Assembly: GCF_037975245.1 (NCBI RefSeq)
Contig: NC_092563.1
Coordinates: forward strand, 22,476,960-22,540,959
Source of the DNA: Apostichopus japonicus
Taxonomy: Eukaryota; Echinodermata; Holothuroidea; Aspidochirotida; Stichopodidae
Length of the DNA: 64,000 bases
Direction of reading: 5' to 3'
The first letter of the stretch is position 1. Each line of letters begins with the position of its first letter. The notes under the pieces are model-generated. The model made no database searches. It worked only from the letters and a program-made list of their open reading frames with translations, and was not told the DNA's origin. This document shows, in pieces, positions 59,701-64,000 of the stretch. The translations under genes were made by a program, and so were the position numbers.

Positions 59701-62093
59701 TCAAGTCGCAGACTGACTCGAGAAACCTAAAGATGCATGACTTGATATTAACAATCTTATCTTGTATCATGTATCCATTGCCTGACATAAAATGCGCTTA
59801 TATAAAACATCGTATGTCTATATTTTATATAACATTCCTTCATCAATAATGTCGACAAAGGGATTTGGAATCACTTGCCTGAGAAGACGTAAATCTGACT
59901 TATATTATCGAGCGTGCTTTATTCATCCGATTGATGAATTCTTGGAGTTGAGAGTATTTCCCAACAGTATACCGTAACGTTATTATGTATACAACGTACA
60001 TAAGTTTCGGTCAACGCATTATATCTTTTCTGTCAAGTTGAAATTCTAAATGGTTGGGACACTGTATAATGAATCGGTCCTAATGCCTTTGTTAATGATT
60101 TACATGTATAGAGTGTTGTCGTAATCATATGCATGTTATTAAAACTCGGTCACTTCTAAACTTACCTCATTTTGTAGATCATTGATCTGCACTATAGTTG
60201 CTGGGTTTGTCACCTTTGCGCATTGAATGGTGTCTGGAACATGCACGCGACAAATGCATTGGTCAGTTAACGGGTTACGTGATCCATCAACAGCGAAACC
60301 GACGTCAGTTTCCTGAGCGTACGAAATCTTAAAAATAAAACATATAAGTGTGGATAATGGTTTCTATGATGTGAAGTGAGGATTAATCTTTTTACAAAAG
60401 TTCTTAATGTAATTTGTTTGCTTAGTATTCAATCAAATTCCTATTGATGTTATTGACTTATACATATAAGTCAAATGTAGGCTCAAGGGCGGCGGAACCG
60501 GGGGGCATAGGGGGCACGTGCCCCCCCCCACTTTTCCTCAGGTTAAAAATGTGCCCTTTTTCTCCATAAAAATTGAGGTGTCTCATCTCAAGTTAGCAAG
60601 AGGCCAGGGAACCAGAATGAACACTCGGGAAGGGCCGTTTCCGGCCTTCTGAGGGGTTTGTAAACCAAAAATTTTCTTGTACGCTCCGCGCCAACCGATG
60701 GTGGCGCTCCGCTCAGATAGTCGTGCATACAACTTTTCACATCCTGGCTACGCCCCTGACTTTTAATGAATTTCTGTGGGTCAAACTCAAAGCTATTTCG
60801 AATGGAATAACTTTTGTTAAGATAATAACAAGAAATAAACTCTAATTCGGAAGATTCCTACATTAGCGACTAGCATGATTTCACCTCATTTTGTCTCAAA
60901 AGAAAACTTGTTCCTTGTTTCCCAATTTGCACATTTGATATTGCAGTGCTAGTATGCATATTTTCCTTGAGGGGGGGGGGGGGGGCGTTGATGGAGTGAT
61001 GTGTATACGCAAATAAGATTATACAATAAGAGTCATAAAGGGTACTAAATATAAGGCTGCATCAGTCCAATCGAATTTCTGCAAAGTGCCCTTTGATGTC
61101 GGTGCCCCCCAGATTAAAAGTGCTCCCCCCGCCCTTGTGTAGGCTATATATGTTATGAGTTTGTAGTACTCATATTCTAGAATTCATCTCTGCTCATAGT
61201 CATAGATTTGTACTCATATTCTAGCATTCATTTCTGTAATCGTACTCATAGATTTGTACTCATATTCTAGAACTCATACTCATAGATTTGTAGTCATATT
61301 CTCGCATTCATTTCTGTACTCATACTTATAAATTTGTACTCATATTCTAGCATTCAATTCTGTAATCGTACTCATAGATTTGTAATCATATTCTATCATT
61401 CATTTATGTACTCATACTCATATAGCCTATTTGCACTCATATTCTAGCATTCATTTCTGTACTCATACCCATAGATTTGTACTCATATTCTAGCATTCAT
61501 TTCTGTACTCATACCCATAGATTTGTACTCATATTCTAGCATTCATTTCTGTACTCATACTCATAGAGTTTTACTCATATTCTCGCATTAATTTTTGTAC
61601 TCCGCATACTAATAGACTTGTAGTCATATTCTCGCATTCATTTATACTTATAGATTTGTACTCATACTCTAACATTCATTTCTGTAATCGTTGTCATAGA
61701 TTTGTAGTCATATCCTATCATTCATTCGTGACCGGTTTGTATCGTCGGTGACATTTTTATTAAATAAAAAATATGTTAAAATAATTTTAGCCTCAATAAC
61801 ACGGTGAATTTCTTTCAGAAAGTGATCCATTATGTTTTTGCTTCTATATAATGCTTCTATATAAATTATTGAAGCGACATAAATATTGTGATATAACAGA
61901 CATAAATGGATGATTGACTTCACAAGAAATTACAAATAGACAAACAATGTCTTAACGAATACTATTTTTCATAGATATACATAAAATATACATATGAATA
62001 TATAGGATAAGACTGAAAATGTCAACTTACGTGCAAGTTTGTTGTTAAAACAAACAAAAGGAACATCTTCTCCAATTGTGATGAAAAAGCCAT
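56122..62093 (-). CDS. Olfactomedin-family secreted protein, noelin-like (8 exons, 521 aa)
   Basis: Exons 5' to 3': 62093-62031, 60327-60166, 59726-59475, 59372-59298, 59123-59058, 58541-58376, 57927-57795, 56770-56122. All have GT-AG junctions and matching phases, summing to 1566 nt with stop. Residues 1-25 are a signal peptide (MFLLFVLTT core, cleavage likely after SYA). A Cys-rich start follows (C45, C47, C57; CICRVHVP is noelin-like). Residues about 65-205 are a heptad-rich coiled coil. The OLF domain spans about 264-517: CANLVAVSLP, GAWFRDP, SDIDLLADQLGLWAIYSS, AGNCFVACGVVYC, YNARDQKLYGWDNGHQM. C264 and C442 sit at the positions of the conserved OLF disulfide. Such proteins oligomerise through the coiled coil and act in extracellular matrix, adhesion or neural signalling. 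In the last calcium-ligand region the usual Asp of MxDYNP appears as Asn (SLNYNA). The exact orthologue is not assigned. Confidence 0.92.
57795..57927 (-). CDS. Olfactomedin gene exon 7 (OLF start)
   Basis: DSCANLVAVSLPYTVTG and GAWFRDPVKFPRRVYSY, between AACAG and GTTAGT. Opens the OLF beta-propeller with its conserved Cys. Confidence 0.92.
58376..58541 (-). CDS. Olfactomedin gene exon 6
   Basis: 55 codons plus one base, IFNVTTLLNELELNENTD to WEEDGTQ, acceptor TATCAG, donor GTGAGT. Linker between coiled coil and OLF domain. Confidence 0.88.
58808..58913. repeat. Long hairpin, about 48-bp arms
   Basis: Left arm AGTAAGTTGGCCTGACGTTT.. through AAAGGCTT pairs with right arm AAGCCTTT..AAACGTCAGGCCAACTTACT, with a few mismatches near GATCTTC. 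Preceded by CTGCTTATCCACTAGAGAGC, as in the related 7.1-7.4 kb repeat. Lies in an olfactomedin intron. Confidence 0.85.
59058..59123 (-). CDS. Olfactomedin gene exon 5
   Basis: 22 codons, FFVMAIKDMAILDLKQEV to YHIE, phase 0, acceptor TTTAAG, donor GTGAGT. Continues the coiled coil. Confidence 0.8.
59298..59372 (-). CDS. Olfactomedin gene exon 4
   Basis: 25 codons, MAPEYIASESHVVKDG to NTLK, phase 0, acceptor CATAG, donor GTACTA. Confidence 0.8.
59475..59726 (-). CDS. Olfactomedin gene exon 3 (coiled coil)
   Basis: 84 codons in phase 0, from VSRVSLRLDNQVTAIQ to RLQAE. Hydrophobic heptads throughout; NRTS is a possible N-glycosylation site. Confidence 0.9.
60166..60327 (-). CDS. Olfactomedin gene exon 2 (Cys-rich N-terminus)
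   Basis: ISYAQETDVGFAVD, then DQCICRVHVPDTIQC and VQINDLQNE, 54 codons, phase 0 at both ends. Contains the predicted signal cleavage site and three Cys that may link subunits. Confidence 0.9.
60484..61137. mobile_element. hAT-like MITE, family A copy 2 (654 bp)
   Basis: Left end CAAGGGCGGCGGAACC, right end CCGCCCTTG with a decayed right repeat. A perfect 8-bp duplication TGTAGGCT lies at 60476-60483 and 61138-61145. The body is nearly identical to 17936-18586. It sits in olfactomedin intron 1. Confidence 0.9.
61160..61725. repeat. Minisatellite, unit about 46 bp
   Basis: About a dozen diverged units of ATAGATTTGTACTCATATTC followed by TAGCATTCATTTCTGTACTC in olfactomedin intron 1. It begins just after the TSD of the hAT-like copy. 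Confidence 0.9.
62031..62093 (-). CDS. Olfactomedin gene exon 1 (signal peptide)
   Basis: MAFSSQLEKMFLLFVLTTNL then His, donor GTAAGT, phase 0. An overlapping upstream ATG (62100) reads MNHGFF in another frame and ends out of phase, so it is rejected as the start. Confidence 0.85.
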
Positions 62094-63200
62094 GATTCAT
62101 TAAGATGGGAAGGGGTAAACGACAAACGTGTCAGAATATTCAATTCTCTGTTGATGTCTCTTGCTTTATAGCTTAGTAATTGCAGTAAAGAGTTTAATGG
62201 AGGACAGTGATATATGATATATCTAGACAGCGAAATAAATCTACGGTTTACATTATCTGATGGTATATTGGTTTCGTCAGAGATAATCTTACACGTCCGG
62301 TACACTTCCTCTATCGTCTTCCGAGTTGAGGTTCAAACGCGTGACCTGTGTAGCAAACTCTTCTCATTTACAGATGGCGACAAAGTAAAACATGTCACGT
62401 GACTAAATAGCCTACAACATCACAAAATAAGCCATCGTGGTGTGAGGGGCGAAGACCAATTTTCTATTTTACCCCATTCTGTAAGAGTCAGGGTATTTAC
62501 GATGTAATTAACGGTTGTATTGATATGAATTTTCATGACAAAGATAGACTGTACCTGCTGTTACGAATTCAAGTTTACGGGGAGGGGATGGTTGATGCAG
62601 GCAAAAAAAAGTTAGATGGTGTCCGTTCTGGGATTGAGTCTAATGGGAGGGATGTACACTTCCCTATACGAGATTTGTATTCAGTAAGAGTGCAAAGATG
62701 AATTTTGCTATCCTTTCCATCATTATAACTATACATTCAAGTCGACTTTGCGGCCGTGTGTTATAAATTGTAAGCCATTGGAAGACAGTTTGTAGGAGGG
62801 GAATAAGGGGAGGAGGCATGTGTCCCCATGCTTCGAGTGGATACGTCCCTGAATATGTAAAGTTGTCAAACATCAATAAGACATAAATTACTTGTTGGTA
62901 TACATATACGCATGTTTTTCAAATCTCTATATATTGACACAAATGGAGATGGTGTGTTTCTATTAAAGACCACAATAAAAAAAGTAAGTACAACCCATAC
63001 ACAGTATCATATATATTACCGCCCCCCCCCCTTTCTTGTCTTCCCTGTATCGTCTCTGAAATTTCAGTGGAGGAGGCAGGGAGGGGCACTTGCCCATGCC
63101 CTTATGGACTCATGTCGCATTTGCTATTCCGTACTATCCGGTGGTCCATAAGTACGTGGTTCTGTATGAAAGAAATATCTCCTGCAGTTACAGCGATTGC
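62094..63200. other. Upstream flank of olfactomedin gene
   Basis: No exon recognised. The promoter of the minus-strand olfactomedin gene should lie in the first part, but no TATA box or other element is clear. G-rich words near 62580 and 62795 look like decayed repeat pieces. Confidence 0.35.
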
Positions 63201-63202
63201 TT

Positions 63203-63305
63203 TACTTTTGGGGCGCCTTCTTCTTCTTCTTCAGCCGTTGTCGATCCACTGCTGGATGAAGGCCTCAGCATGATGTCTCCAACTCTCTCTCTCCCTTGCA
63301 TGTGT
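63203..63305 (-). mobile_element. Possible LINE 3' end fragment
   Basis: On the minus strand the frame reads AREREWRHHAEAFIQQWIDNG-like residues, then TGA and (GAA)n. This resembles the short basic C-terminus of non-LTR polyproteins. The fragment is too short to assign. Confidence 0.3.
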
Positions 63306-63309
63306 GTAC

Positions 63310-63800
63310 CAACACTGGCGGATCCAGAGCCTTTGTTTGGGAGGGGCCAAAGTGGCATTAGAGTGATATGGGGAGGGGTCTAAGGGGAGGGGGTGCCCCC
63401 CTCCCCTTTGGAAAATTTTCTATTGCTGAATGCCCTCAGATGCAATTTGGTGCGACAAAAGTGGACAATGGTGATGTTAATTTACTTCTAAAAAAATTTT
63501 TTCCCAGGTGTAATTTTCTAAAATATCTATAAAACAAAGTTGGGATCATCTTTCTCAAGAAATTTTATTTCTCATAGGTTATAAATTTCTTATAACCAGC
63601 CTGTAACTGCAAAATGGTGTTAAACTGTAAATCCTCATACATTTACATAGCTCCGAACTCTTGAGAAGGCAAATGCTGGTTCATGCCACGAATCGCAGTC
63701 CTGGGGGAGGGGTATAAGGGGAGGCGGTGTCCCCCTCCCCTTTTGAATTTTTTTGGAATCCTGGTGATGCCTACATGTAAAATGGTGGCACTTAGAAAGG
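63310..63800. repeat. Relatives of the 16.1-kb hAT-like MITE
   Basis: Two pieces: 63310-63540 has GGGGAGGGGTCTAAGGGGAG, CCCCCTCCCCTTTGGAA and GCAATTTGGTGC as in 16190-16275; 63695-63800 has GGGGGAGGGGTATAAGGGGA and CCCCCTCCCCTTTTGAATTT. Ends and target duplications are not clear. Confidence 0.6.
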
Positions 63801-64000
63801 CTTTTGTCACCCAAAATTTTCTGAGAATTATGCATTATTTTGTGTGTAACATCAATAAATTGAATAGTAGGTGATAATTCATTCTTTCCCGTGGCATGAA
63901 AATGTTCGCTGCTCGCCCCAATGAAAAGAAATATAGGCTAATTTGAGGTTCAAATGATGCTGTAAAGGAGGTTTTATACTCTATTATGCTAAATGCCAAA

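Noticed and set aside
62031-62100. Upstream ATG (MNHGFF) as the olfactomedin start
   Set aside because: It leaves the exon in a phase that does not join exon 2 and gives no signal peptide, unlike the ATG at 62093.

Overview
The window is animal nuclear DNA: AT-rich, intron-bearing genes with GT-AG junctions, large introns, and many short non-autonomous transposons. The gene families (raftlin, olfactomedin) and the style of the repeats suggest a marine invertebrate deuterostome. An echinoderm, perhaps a sea cucumber, is my guess; nothing in the window proves it.

Three protein genes are supported. (1) Minus strand, 2350 down past base 1: the first coding exon of an acidic, disordered, probably nuclear protein with four C-x2-C-x11-H-x4-H zinc fingers and a SUMO-interaction-like motif. 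It is cut by the window edge. (2) Plus strand, 20839-47317: a seven-exon raftlin-family gene. All splice phases join and predict a 1373-residue protein. Its N-terminal part is the raftlin fold, starting MGQS. Its last exon carries a tail of about 1000 disordered residues with three PPxY motifs and one LPxY, much longer than vertebrate raftlin tails. (3) Minus strand, 62093-56122: an eight-exon secreted olfactomedin (noelin-like) gene of 521 residues with signal peptide, Cys-rich start, coiled coil and a C-terminal OLF domain.

Layout. 1-2350 zinc-finger gene; 2351-20838 intergenic DNA with a CpG-richer promoter-like patch near 10.6-11.7 kb, a LINE fragment, homopolymer G/C runs and a cluster of hAT-like elements at 16.1-19.2 kb (one nested inside another). 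20839-47317 raftlin; its introns hold a tandem array that copies the exon 2 splice acceptor, a 570-bp TTAA-flanked MITE, a 2-kb element with nine GTCACGCGAGTCAC motifs, a LINE fragment, a tRNA-derived SINE whose 3' end matches the LINE tail, and a 1.34-kb hAT-like element. 47318-56121 is the 3' UTR or intergenic. 56122-62093 is the olfactomedin gene, whose introns hold a long hairpin, another hAT-like element and a minisatellite. 62094-64000 is intergenic with repeat fragments.

The three genes show no evident functional link beyond neighbourhood; raftlin acts at membrane rafts and olfactomedin proteins act outside the cell. Protein translations, exon joins, target-site duplications and repeat arms were read by eye from the sequence; family names rest on remembered family motifs, with no database search.
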